Shown: piece by piece, positions 45,578 through 56,490 of the stretch
How the letters are laid out: each line of letters begins with the position of its first letter
How positions within the stretch are numbered: the stretch's first letter is position 1
Assembly (NCBI GenBank): GCA_965240325.2
Contig: OZ251238.1
Span: 1,550,001 to 1,614,000, forward strand
From: Rebecca billardiae RCC1528
Lineage: Eukaryota > Haptophyta
Length of the DNA stretch: 64,000 bases
Direction: 5' to 3'
The notes under the pieces: generated by a model
Databases searched by the model: none
Told to the model about the DNA's origin: nothing
Seen by the model: the letters and a program-made list of their open reading frames with translations, nothing else
Made by a program: the position numbers and the translations under genes

Positions 45578-48035
45578 GCTGGTGTGCGCGTGCTCGCACC
45601 TCACCGACTTTGCGGGCGTCTCCGTGCCCACGTCGTCCGACGAGCTCGCGGCGGACGCCGCGTCCTTCTCGGTGAACACGCTGCAGGCCGACGACTTCGC
45701 CGCGCTCTCCGACGTCGACCTCTCCGAGAACCCGTACGTGTACGGCCTCGTGCTCGGCATGGCGGCCGCCAACGCGCTCTGCCTCGCGCTCTTCGCGGCG
45801 CGCGACGCGGCCGAGGCGCGCGCGCGCACGCGGCGCCGGCTGGGCGCGAGGCTGGGCACGGCGCTGCGCGCGGACGGCGAGCGCGCCGAGCTGCTCGCGC
45901 GCAAGCTCGAGACCGGGCTCGACGACCTCGACGACTACCTCGCCGAGCGCGCCAACCACGCGGCCGCGCTCATCCAGCGGATCGCGCGCGGCCGCTCGGC
46001 GCGCGCGCTCGCCGCGGACGAGGCGGCGGCCGCCGCCGCGGCGGCCGCGCCGGCGGACGGCGCGCCCGCCGCCGCCGCGGCGGCGCGGCGGCGCTGGCGC
46101 GGGGCGGACCGCGCGTCGGAGCACGGCCTCACGCGCCTCTTCCGCGCCATCGCCGCGCGGCTGCGCACCGAGCACACGCTGCTCGCGCTGTGGTTTGGCG
46201 ACGCGGAGGAGCTGTCGCGCGCCGAGCTGTGCCAGCTCTTCTGGTCGCTCATGTTCCTCGGCCTCGTGCTCTCGTGCATGCTCTTCGCGGCGGAGCCGCC
46301 GCCCGACTCCGCGCCGTCGAGCGTCAGCCTGACGCACGCGCTGCTCACCGCGCTCGTCACCGCCGGCCTCGCCATCCCCGGGCTCGCGCTGCTCCGGCTG
46401 GCGTTCCGGCTCGGGTACGCGCGCATGTCGGGCCCGCTCTCGCGCCGCGTGTTTGCGCACCTGCGCGAGGACGCGCGCGAGGCGCGGCAGCGCTCCGTGT
46501 TCCACACGTCGGTGCGCTCGGTGCTGCAGGCGACGCCGCGCGAGCAGCTCGCCGCGCTCTCGCGCGCCACCTCGCGCGCCAGCGTCGGCGGCGGCGGCTC
46601 CGCGCGCGCCTCGTCGTTTGCCGGCCGCGCCGCCTGGGCCAAGGCGCGCTCGGCGGACGCGCTCGCGCGGCCGCACCGCGGCGCGGCCGGCCGCGCGGCC
46701 GCCGCCGCCGCCGACCGCGTGACGCCCGAGCCCACGCGCGCCGCCGCCGCCGTCGCGCCCGTCGAGCCCGAGGGCGGCTCGCCGCGCGCGCCCGCCGCGC
46801 TCGCGCCCGCGCTCGGCGGCGACGGCTCGGAAGAGGACCGCTCGACGGCCGGCCGCGCGCGCCGGCCCACCGTCGACGAGAGCGGCGCGGCCGTCACGCT
46901 GCCGCCCGTGCCCGGCCAGCCGCCGCGCGTGCTCTCGCAGCGCACGCTGCGCACCGGCCGCTCGCGCTCCGCCGAGCTCGGCGCGCCGCCGCCCACGAGC
47001 GTCGCGGCCGCCGCCGCCGCGGCCGCCGCCGCGTACGCCGCCGCGGAGGGCGGCGAGCGCGCGGCGGCGGCGGAGGAGGCGTCGACGCCGCAGGCGCGCC
47101 GCTCGCGCGTCTCGCCCGACGAGCTGCTGCGCCGCGCCGCGCACGCCGCCGCCTCGCCGCCCGGCGCCGCGCCGCCGCCGCCGCCGCCGCCCGGCCCGCC
47201 GCCGCCGCCGCCGCCGGGCGCGGCGGCACCGCCCTCGCTCGCGCTCGCGGCGGTCGCGGCGGCGCGGCGCGCCGAGTCGCGCGGTGGCGCCGCCGCCGAC
47301 GACGACGACGACGAGGGGAGCCCGCCGCCGATGCTCGGCGCCGCGCGCCCCGGCGGCAGCGTCGTCTCGTTCGTGCGCGACGACGAGCTGCTCACCGACG
47401 GCGGCGCGGTGCTGCGGCACGCGCTCGACGGCCCGACGCTCGCGCTGCTCAAGAGGAAGTTCCGGCTGTACGACGTGGACGACTCGGGCGGCGTGGACGG
47501 CGCCGAGTTTGGCGCGCTGCTCTACGACCTCGGCTTCCGGCTGCGCCGCCGCACCGTGCGCGCGCTCGCCACCGAGCTCGACACGGACGCGAACGGCGTG
47601 ATCGGCTTCACGGAGCTCGTCGCGTGGTACTCCGACATGGTCACCTCCGAGGCGGCCAAGGAGGCGCGGCGCAGCGAGGGGCTGGGCGGCCGGCTGCGCG
47701 CGCTCGCGGCGCGCGCCGCGCCGCCCGCGCGCGTGCGCATCGGCCTCGCGTGGGCCTTCGTCTGGGGCCTCACCGTCGGGATGGCGCTGCTCGCGGTCGT
47801 GTACGCGCGCGCGCTCGGCGCGGCCGCGACGCGCGCGATGATCGGCTCGTGGGGCGTGGCGGAGGTGCAGACGCTCGGCGTGGAGGAGCCGCTCCTGATC
47901 GCGGTCGGCGTCGCGCTGCCCATCATCGCCGAGTGGATGAGCCGCGGCTCGCTCGGCGAGCTCGCCGCCGAGCTCGCCGCCACCACCGTCGGCGTGTGCA
48001 TCCACGGCCTCAAGACGGCGACCGGCATCTGCTAG
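29652..48035 (+). CDS. Giant polycystin-1-like surface protein: RCC1 repeats, proline-rich shaft, REJ/GPS, EF-hands (six exons)
   Basis: Spliced model of about 5,875 aa. Exons are 29652-29791, 29893-30072, 30247-30600, 30790-31125, 31212-31391 and 31598-48035; all five introns are phase 2. Order: short signal-like start (MLPLLALVAPAM); RCC1/BNR-type repeats (to about 430); SPPP-type shaft (431-2655); GCTDSAAANFDSS motif (about 2766); six 'LCY' repeats (about 2880-3445); IPT/TIG-like repeats (about 3465-4005); REJ/PKD-like region from CPAPVAALAGP (about 4135); GPS motif CHWWDEAAGAW ... CACSHLTDFAGV (about 5027-5070); membrane segment (about 5110); IQ motif ALIQRIARGRSARA (about 5186); LSRAELCQLFWSLMFLG with two helices (about 5270-5335), as in polycystin-1; EF-hands DVDDSGGVDGAEF (about 5688) and DTDANGVIGFTEL (about 5725); two final helices. 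Likely a cell-surface or flagellar mechanosensor/adhesion protein (inference). No PLAT domain was recognised. Confidence 0.78.
29760..31700 (+). repeat. RCC1/BNR-type repeats split by homologous phase-2 introns
   Basis: Each unit has the form GQLGxGD ... HSCAVL ... KCWG. Introns interrupt the codon for the Cys of KC(W/F)G: every donor reads TG|GTGCG and every acceptor AG|C, so splicing always restores TGC. Exons 3 and 4 carry two units each, with an uninterrupted internal TGC codon (QCWGLG, KCWGRG). Confidence 0.85.
31698..38375 (+). repeat. Proline-rich (SPPP)n shaft coding repeat, about 6.7 kb
   Basis: About 2,225 codons, almost only Pro and Ser in SPPP/SPPPP units with occasional Ala, Leu, Asn, Arg, Gln, Thr or Ile. 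This resembles hydroxyproline-rich extensin or pherophorin shafts, so O-glycosylation is likely. The DNA is C-rich on this strand. In-frame longer duplications occur: about 570 bp (33131 with 33701) and 597 bp (35342 with 35939). The complementary strand stays open as a Gly-rich frame, which is an artefact. Confidence 0.9.
38860..40790 (+). repeat. Six-copy 'LCY' domain repeat in the giant protein
   Basis: Six units of about 97-121 aa end in LCARAPAG, LCYTPARG, LCYAHRGG, LCYAFGGG, LCYRFRPG and LCYRWAAL. Each contains a GLxxGDxAxW-type segment and a second Cys before the terminal LCY, which suggests one disulfide per unit. I do not recognise a named family. Confidence 0.7.
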
Positions 48036-48589
48036 CGGTTCGTACGCGCACGACGTGAGCGGCCTGGCCGGCGCGCCGAAGCAGTCGGCTGGCCGCCGGT
48101 GGGCCTGCTGCGCAGAGAGTGTGCGCCGGTGGCTCCGGGTCGAGCGACCCCGCTCTCGGGCTTGAACTGCGCGTTCCAAACGGCCTGTGCAAGGACCGTG
48201 CCGTAGGTTGGAGCGCACCGATTCGCAGCGCGGCGCCGCACCCGTGCTCGTCTGCTTGCTGGCGCTTGGTTGGGACCGCAGGCGCGACTGCTGGGCAGCA
48301 CCGCAGCAGCGCAGCGCGCGCGCGCCTCGCGCGTGAATTATCGGTGCCTGCTCCGCTGCGCTTCTATCATATGCTTCAGGAGGGTCTCGTCCACCGCTCC
48401 GAACGCGTACGCCTCAGGAGCAGCACGCGGGAGCACGCCGGAGCACCCGCTTGACATCATCTTGAGCGCATCAGTGCAGCTGCAGACACCAGTTGCCCGC
48501 TACTGCCACTCAGAACTGATGTTGTCACTCAACTGCCACTCGGATGGCGCGGCCGGACTCTGCGCGCCGACGACGTTCGGGCGGTATCG
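48036..48589. other. 3' flank of the giant gene, no gene seen
   Basis: Moderate-GC sequence that probably includes the 3' UTR. No domain-bearing frame was recognised. Confidence 0.4.
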
Positions 48590-49490
48590 GGGTCGTCGGC
48601 TCGTCGAGGGCGCGCTCCGGTGAAGCTGGCGGTGGTGCAGTGCCGCGCTCTCGATACCACCAGTAGCAGATATACATACGACTACTGCTGATGACTCGAG
48701 TCTGACGACGACTCGTGAGACGCAACGTCAGGCCCCTCAGGGGCGCGCCCCAACGTGCACACCTCGCCCGCTAGCCCAACCGCCACTCCGAGGGCGCGGC
48801 GCCGCCAGCCCTGCGCCGACGCGCGGGTGCGGTGGGCTTGTTGGCTGAGGGCGCGCCCCGACCCGCAAGCGGTGGTGCAATGTTGCTCTATACCGTATCG
48901 TATACCGTCGGTAGACCGAGGCTGACCCGTGGGGCGTGGCGCCAGGCCCCTCACGGGCGCGCCCCAGCGTGCACATCTTGCCCGCCGTCACAACTGCCAC
49001 TCTCTGCTGGCGCGGCCGAGCCCTGCGCCGGCGCGCGGGCGGTGGGGGCGTCGGCTGACGGCGCGCTCCGACCCAAGCGGCGGTGCAGTGCCGCTCTATA
49101 CTACCGGTAGGCCGAGGCTGACCAGTGGGGCGCTGCGCCTGGCCTCTCCTGGGCGCGCCCCAGCGCGTGCACATCGGCTTGCCCGCCAGCACAATCGGGC
49201 CACGCGAACTGCGCGGCCGAGCGCTGCGCTAACGCTCGCGCGCTGGGGGCGTGTGCTCAGCAGAGGGCGCCCCGACCCAAGCGGTGGTGCAGTGCCACTC
49301 TATACCACCGGCAGAGCGAGCCTGACTCGTGGGGCGCGGCGCCTGGCCCCTCCTGGGCGCGCCCCAGCCTGTAGATCTTGCCTGCCAGCATAACTGCCAG
49401 CATTTGCAGCTGGCGCGGGCGGTCGGGCTCTGCGCCGACGCCTGGGCGCTGATGGGGGCGTCGGCTGAGGGCACGCGCCAAAGCACTGCG
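48590..49490 (+). repeat. Diverged copies of the 195-bp satellite family (about four units)
   Basis: Copies are anchored by GGGCGCGCCCCAGCGTGCAC-like words near 48744, 48950, 49150 and 49355, spaced roughly 198-208 bp. They share GCGGTGGTGCAGTGCC and ACCGGTAG words with the array at 54975-56490. Confidence 0.7.
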
Positions 49491-52351
49491 GACGTTCACG
49501 TTGGCCGATGCCCCGCGTACTGCCTCTGGGGGCGTCGCTGGGTGCCGCCACCGCACCCGCTCGGCCCGCCGTGTGCCATGGGCCCGGCGCCTTCCCTCGC
49601 GGCTCCAGTCGTCAGCCGCGAAACGCGCGCTGCATGTGGCGGCCAACCACGCCGGTATAATTGGAAGCGAGCCCTCGCGGTTGCGGCTCTCCCGGGGTCC
49701 ACGTCAGGGGATGCCCCTCGTACCGCCTCTGGGCCCGTCGCTGAGGGCCACCGTCTCCGCTCGACCGCCCGACGCCCGCCGCCTGTGCCACCGGCTCGGC
49801 GCCGCCCGCCCTTGGCTCCAATCAGCCGCGAGACGCACGCTGTGGAGTGTGGTGGCCCACCACTCCGGCAATCGCGGGTAGTCACGCTTTGCACTCTCTG
49901 GCGCTGACGAGCGCCTGGCTGGCAAGAAGGCTACTCGGACCGGAGGGTACGCCTGTCGAGAGCCCCAAAGCGTGCAAAGAGCATCGCCCCGCGCCAGCGT
50001 GCCTTCTAATGGGGCAGCGCGGCGGCAGCGCGGCCGAGCGAGGGGCAGGCGGTGTGCTCGCGCCGCCGCGATGGCAGCACGTGGGACGTGGCCAGCTGGC
50101 CGAAGCGTGCGTGCTTTGACGGCGTGTGGATCCCCTCGCGCACCACTGCGCCGCGCGACGCGCACGACAGCCGACTTTGGCGACGGCGGGGATGCAGTGC
50201 GGCCATGCTGGTCTTTGAGGCCGGATTTCTCTCGATCGGTTGGTATTTGTTTCGCGACGTCACCGACGACCGTTGGTCGCGGCGGCGCGCGAATTCAGCA
50301 TGGCCTCTCCCCACTGGGACGAGTCTGCATCCAGTGGCGCCGATGGGCGCGAGCCCGCGTCGGACGGGGCTGTCGTGCGCCTGGAGGTACGTGCGTGGAG
50401 TGCCGTATCCGCGCCTGCACCAGCCCAAGGGTGCCCCCGCCCCCGCGCCCCCCCCCCCCCATCTCACTCGTCGTCCGACCTGCCTCCGGCTAGCCCGCGG
50501 TGGGCTCTCCAACAGCTGCGCCCGGCGGTTCGGGCGGGGGATCCGCGATGCTGGGCGTCCACAGGCGAGCCGTCGATGCATCGTGAGCGTCGTCTCGTCG
50601 GCAGCCGTCACCCGCGCCCGCGCCAGCCGCCGCCATGCGGAGTCTCAGTCGCTGCTGCCTGCAAGTAGTGTGTCCCGCTGACCAGTCGGCAGCTGCCGCT
50701 GGCTTCTGCCTTTCTGGCTGGCTAGGTGGCGCAGCACTGCATGTTTGTGTGCGGGCAGTCGGGCCACTTGGACGGCCGAATTGGTGGGTGAACGGGCCAC
50801 GCCAGCGAGGGCATCCCAGCTGGCAGCAAGGGCGGCCTAGTCAGGCGGCTGGAGCGTAGCCAGGCAGCCGCGCCGAGCAGCGCGTCGCGGCTGCCGGTGG
50901 CGCGGCTCTCGCGCAGTGGGGCTTGTGTGTGTGAGCCCGCGTCACGCTGTGCGCGCTGCCGCCGCACCAGGGCCGCCGTGGCCGCGCCGCAGCTCGAGCT
51001 TGGCGCCCGCTGAGTGCTGCTGAAGCCTAGTAGTGCTGAGTGGGCTCGGACGCAAAGCCAGCGCCCCAGAGGCGGGCCGCGCGGCAGGGAGCTCGGAGGA
51101 CGCGCAGCCGTCCCAACGCCTGGGTCGAAGCTGCCCCCGCCCCGGCCCCCCATCTTACTCCTCGCCCAACCTGCACCTGGTGCGCGTATAGTGAGCGGCA
51201 GCCGCTGCGGCGACCAGGCCCGGCACCGCGCGTGAGCGCAGCAAGCTCTCTGCGCACTGCCGCCCCGCGTACGCGCCCACTGCGTCGCCGCTGGGTGCGG
51301 CCGAGACGAGCCCCTTTGAGCGTGACCATCGCGGGTCGTCAGCGGTGGCGAGCGTCTGCTGGCGAGCCTTGGCTGCATCGTGCGCGTCGTCTAGCCAAGC
51401 AGCCATCACCCGCGCCCGCGCCCGCCGCCGCCATAAGTAGCCGCAGTTGCCGCTCGCGGCCTGCGCTGAGTGCTCCGACCACTTGACAGCTGCTGGCCTC
51501 TGCCTTCCGGCTGGCAAGGTGCGACGACGAACCGCGGCGCAGCACGCGGCGGTCCAGCCGAGCGCGAAGCGTAGAACCCAACGGGCTGCTCGCGTGAGGG
51601 CGCACGCGACGACTACGAGCCAGGCTCTGGCGGCGGCTGCAGGACAGAGGCTGCGTCCGGAGCCGTGCCGACTGGCGCAGCCGGCGAGCTCGCGACGCCG
51701 TGCGGCTCGGCTGGTCAGCTCGTCGGACCTGGGCGCCGCACGCGGCGGCGCAACCGAGATCGAGGCGTGGCGCCCCGCGGCGTGCTCGCGCGCGCCCGCA
51801 CGGGCTGCCCGCGCCCCAGGTTCGACCTGTCGAGGCCGCACCGACGCTGCGCCGGCGGCAGCGCGCGCGTGGCCGCCACCGGCCGTGCCGCCCGTGGGCG
51901 CGATTGCAGGCGATGGCAGCACGTGGGTTGGGCCGCGAGCCAACCGAGCGACCGCAGCGCATGCTAGGTCGGCGGCGCGTGGCGCGAGCGCGTCGCGGCG
52001 GTGTCTGGAGCAGCGCACCAGCCCAGCCTGCCCCCGCCCCCGCGCCCCCATCCTCCACCTCGTCCGAACTGCCTCTGGTGCGCGCCATCACGGCCGCGCT
52101 GCGCGCGCTGCTGGGTGTCGCTGCTCGCGCACGCGCCTCGCTTCGAGGGAGAGCGGCCGTCCCTTGCCGTGGCGCGTGGTTGTCGGGACGTCTGTCGGGC
52201 GTGTCCACACGCGTTATCCCGCCCGAGCGCGCCGGTTCGCAGCGCGGCGCGCGCCCACGGTCGGCTAGCCGGCTGCGGTGGCGGGCGCGCGTACGCTGCG
52301 GTTCGCGTGAGCCAGCTGACGGCGATGCGGAATAAGCTGCTCTAACTCGCT
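49491..52351. repeat. Mosaic of duplicated segments, no supported gene
   Basis: About 50000-50900 is a diverged copy of about 59560-60130, sharing GGCGCGCGAATTCAGCATGG and GGCTTCTGCCTTTCTGGCTG. About 51360-52030 is a diverged copy of about 58500-59160 and 63020-63690. C-rich dispersed-repeat cores occur near 50428, 51131 and 52027. Coding frames are not conserved between copies. Confidence 0.6.
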
Positions 52352-53455
52352 GCATGGCTGACCGTCGAGGGCGTCGGCTCGGTCGGTTGGAACGCGTCTC
52401 TAGAGGCGGATCCACCCGGCACTTCAACTCGCTTTGGTGCACTGATTCGCAGCGCGGCGCGCCCGCGCTCGGCTCGCCGGCGGTGGTTGGATGCTCATGC
52501 TGCGCGGCGTTGCGCGTGAGGCATCCGTTCGCGGCGAGGCGGCGTCAGCTCTGACTGGTGGCGTGGCTGACCGTCGAGGGGGTCGGGTCGCTCGAACGCG
52601 TACTTAGAGGCGCATCCACCCGGCGCCTCGACTCGCTTTGCTGCACTGATGATTCGCGGCGCGGCGCGCGCGCGGTCGGCTCGCGGGCGGTGGTTGGGCG
52701 CTGCGACCGCGCGGCCGTGCGCGTGAGGCCTCCGTTCGCGGCGAGGCGGCGTCCGCTCTAACTGGTGGCGTGGCGGACCGTCGAGGGGGTCGGGTCGGGC
52801 GGTCGGAACGCGTCCTTTGAGGCGGATCCACCCGGCGCCTCGACTCGCTTTTGCGCACTGATAATTCTCCGCGCGGCGCTCGCGCGGTCGGCTCGACAGC
52901 GGTGGTTGGGCGCTGCGACCGCGCGGCCGTGCGCGTGAGGCCTCAGCTGACGGCGAGGCGGCGTCCGCTCTAACTGGTGGCGTGGCGGACCGTCGAGGGG
53001 GTCGGCTCGGTCGGTCGGAACGCGTCTTTCGAGGCCGATCCGGCGCCTCGTCTCGCTTTGGCGCACTGATGATTCGCAGCTCTGCACTCGCGCCGTCGGC
53101 TCGACAGCGGTGGTTGGGCGCTGCGACCGCGCGGCAGTGCGCGTGAGGCCTCCGTTCGCGGTGAAGCGGCGTCCGCTCTAGCTGGTGGCGTGGCTGACCG
53201 TCGAGGGGGTCGGCTCGGTCGGTCGGAACGCGTCCTTAGAGGCGCATCCACCCGGCGCCTCGACTCGCTCTGCTGCACTGAGAATTCGCAGCGCGCCGCT
53301 CGCGCGGTCGGCTCGCCGGCGGTGGTTGGACGCTGCGACCGCGCGGCCGTGCGCGTGAGGCCTCCGTTCGCGGCGAGGCGGCGTCCGCTCCAACTGGTGG
53401 CGTGGCTGACCGTCGAGGGGGTTGGCTCGGTCGGTCGGACTGCGTCTAGAGGCCG
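52352..53455 (+). repeat. Tandem satellite, about 209-bp unit, 5.3 copies
   Basis: The word GTGGC(T/G)GACCGTCGAGG recurs at 52353 (variant ATGGC), 52562, 52769, 52981, 53189 and 53401, giving periods of 207-212 bp. Units are highly similar, and the last is truncated at about 53455. The period is not a multiple of three, so coding is unlikely. Confidence 0.9.
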
Positions 53456-54974
53456 CCGATCCATCCAGCGGCCGTCAGGGCATCCCCGCATGCGGTGAGG
53501 GCGGCCCACCCAGAGTGTGAGCGCAGTGCACAGCAGCAGCGCCGAGCAGCGCACGCATTACGGCTGCCGATGGCCCTGCTCTCGCGCTTTGGGACGTGTG
53601 AGCCCGCGTTCAGTCGCGCGCGCTCATGCTGCACAGAGGCTGCCGCGACCGCGCCACGCTCAAGCGGAGCGCTCCGCGCGCGCGGCGGCGCCCGCAGAGT
53701 GCTGCTGAGTGGCCCGATGCAAAGCGCACGCCAGGAAGCTGCGGGCGTGGAGCGCCGCAGCCGACCCAGCGCCTCGCACCGGTCGAAGCTGCCCCCACCC
53801 CGGCCCCCCATCTTACCCTCCGTCAAGCCTGCGCCTGGTGGGCCGCCTGGTGGGCCGCGTAGTGAGCGGCAAGCATCAGGGCGCTCCTCATCGCGCGTGA
53901 GCGCCAGCTCATCTGCGAACTGCCGTCCCACTGCGGTCCGGTTGGGCGCGCGCGCCTCACGTCGAAGGAGCGGGCTCGCCTTGCCGCGGCGGCCGAGACG
54001 AGCACTGTCGACGCACTGTCGAGTGTACAGCACACCCGCTGACTTGGCTGGCGCGGCCGAGCGCTGCGTCGACGCGCCGCGCGCGCTCCTGCTGCACCGA
54101 GGCTGCCACGACCGCGCCGCGCTCGAGCGGAGCGCTCCGCGCGCGCGGCTGCGCCCGCCGAGTGCTGCTCAGAGTTAGTGGCCCGATGCAAAGCGCACGC
54201 CAGGAAGCTGAGGGCGTGGAGCGCCACAGCCGGCCCTGCGCCTCGCCCTGGTCAAAGCTGCCCCCGCCCCGCCCCCCCATCTTGCTCTTCGTCATCCAAA
54301 CTGCACCAGGGGCGCGCACCGAGCGGCTCCCACTACTGCGTGCCGCCGCTTGCGCGCGTCGAGGGGTCGATTGCTCTCCAGCCTTGCCAATGCGCGCGCG
54401 CTGATCGTCGACCGCCCGTCTCAGATGGACCTGACGCGCCCCGCGTCGACCTCGCCCCGGCCAGAGCAGCCCCCGCCCCGGCCCCCCATCGAACACTCCG
54501 TCGACCTGCCCTCGGCGTGCGCAGCAGCTGCTGCACCGTCTACGACGACTGCTGCCGTGCGCACTCGTGGTCGTGTACGGTCAGATCTCGGGCCGCGCGC
54601 GCCCGGCGCTGCACCGAGGCCTGCCGCTCGACCGTGCTGACCAGCTCCAGCTGGCCGCACTGGTTGCGGCCGCGCGCGTGTACGGCGCCCGCCTCGCTCA
54701 GCGTGAGCAGGCGCGCGCGACCGGCGGCCGCCGCGCGCACGCACACCGCCTCCAGCGTGCCCACACGCGCGGCGCGAGCACGCGACGCTGTGCCTCTACT
54801 ACCTCGCGCGTGCGGAGGGCGCGGAGCTGCGGTGCAACGCGGCGGCGTGCGCGCCGCGCGACGGCGCGCGCGGGCGCACCGTCCGCGCCGTTGCCTTTGG
54901 CGCGCGCCGCGCGGCGGGGCTGTGCGCGCTGCTGAGTAGACGCGCGCCCGCGCTGCTCGTAGCTGCGGGCCTGG
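53456..54974. repeat. Diverged tandem pair of duplicated segments
   Basis: About 53630-53900 and 54070-54330 are similar to each other and to about 60170-60460. Shared words include GGCCCGATGCAAAGCGCACG and GAGACGAGCACTGTCGA, and C-rich cores lie near 53791, 54257 and 54464. No credible gene was recognised. Confidence 0.6.
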
Positions 54975-56490
54975 GCGCTGGGGGCGTCGGCTGAGAGGGC
55001 AGTCCGAAGCAAACGGCGGTGCAGTGCCGCTCCACCCCGCCAGTAGACAGAGCCTCTGAGTCGTGGGGTGGTGCGCCCGGCCAGTCCTAAGCGCGCCCCA
55101 GCGTGTCAGCCCTTGCCCGCGCCAGCCGCGCACCGACTAACCGTGCCGCACCGTCGACGATCTCGAATAAGGCGGCTTGGCCGAGGTCTGCCGCCGACGC
55201 GCGGATCGACGGTAGGGGCGTCGGCTGAGAGCGCGCCCCGACCCAAGCGGTGGTGCAGTGCCACTCGATCTATACTACCGGTAGGCCAAGGCTGACCCGT
55301 GGGGCGTGGCGTCAGGCCCCTAAGGGGCGCGCCCCAGCGTGCACATCTTGCCCGCCAGCACAACCGCTGACTTGGCTGGTGCGGCCGAGCGCTGCGCCGA
55401 CGCGCGGACACTGGGGGCGTCGGCTGAGGGCGCGCCCCGACCCAAGCGGTGGTGCGGTGCCACTCCATACCACCGGTAGACCGAGGACGACCGGTGGGGC
55501 GTGGCGTCAGGCCCCTCAGAGGCGCGCCCCAGCGTGCACATCTCGCCCGTCAGCCCAACTGCTGACTTGGCTGGCGCGGTCGAGCGCTGCGCCGACGCGC
55601 GGGCGGTGGGGGCGTCGGCTGAGGGCGCGCTCCGACCCAAGCGGTGGTGCAGTGCCACTCCATACCACCGGTAGACCGAGGACGACCGGTGGGGCGTGGC
55701 GTCAGGCCCCTCAGAGGCGCGCCCCAGCGTGCACATCTTGCCCGTCAGCCCAACTGCTGACTTGGCTGGTGCGGCCGAGCGCTGCGCCGACGCGCGGACA
55801 CTGGGGGCGTCGGCTGAGGGCGCGCCCCGACCCAAGCGGTGGTGCAGTGCCACTCCATACCACCGGTAGACCGAGGACGACCGGTGGGGCGTGGCGTCAG
55901 GCCCCTCAGAGGCGCGCCCCAGCGTGCACATCTCGCCCGTCAGCCCAACTGCTGACTTGGCTGGTGCGGCCGAGCGCTGCGCCGATGCGCGGGCGGTGGG
56001 GGCGTCGGCTGAGGGCGCGCCCCGACCCAAGCGGTGGTGCGGTGCCACTCCATACCACCGGTAGACCGAGGACGACCGGTGGGGCGTGGCGTCAGGCCCC
56101 TCAGAGGCGCGCCCCAGCGTGCACATCTCGCCCGTCAGCCCAACTGCTGACTTGGCTGGCGCGGTCGAGCGCTGCGCCGACGCGCGGGCGGTGGGGGCGT
56201 CGGCTGAGGGCGCGCTCCGACCCAAGCGGTGGTGCAGTGCCACTCCATACCACCGGTAGACCGAGGACGACCGGTGGGGCGTGGCGCCAGGCCCCTCAGA
56301 GGCGCGCCCCAGCGTGCACATCTCGCCCGTCAGCCCGGCCAACTGCTGACTTGGTTGGTGCGGCCGAGCGCTGCGCCGACGCGCGGGCGGTGGGGGCGTC
56401 GGCTGAGGGCGCGCCCCGACCCAAGCGGTGGTGCAGTGCCACTCATACCACCGGTAGACCAAGTCTGACCCGTGGGGCGTGGCGTCTTCT
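54975..56490 (+). repeat. Tandem satellite, 195-bp unit, about seven copies
   Basis: GACGACCGGTGGGGCGTGGC begins at 55486, 55681, 55876, 56071 and 56266, exactly 195 bp apart. Variant units start at about 55291 and 56466, and a more diverged unit lies at 54975-55215. Each unit contains inverted ACCGGT words. Because 195 is a multiple of three, open frames persist on both strands. Confidence 0.93.

Noticed and set aside
38702-48058. 3,118-aa Arg/Ala-rich frame on the plus strand
   Set aside because: Frame-shifted shadow of the giant receptor. It lacks the GPS, EF-hand and membrane signatures that the true frame has.
42099-48218. 2,039-aa minus-strand frame
   Set aside because: Antisense shadow of the receptor exon. 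Its low-complexity Arg/Ala composition is typical of GC-rich open frames.
50453-50462. Run of C residues as a possible assembly gap
   Set aside because: It falls inside a copy of the C-rich dispersed repeat, so a natural homopolymer expansion is the simpler explanation.
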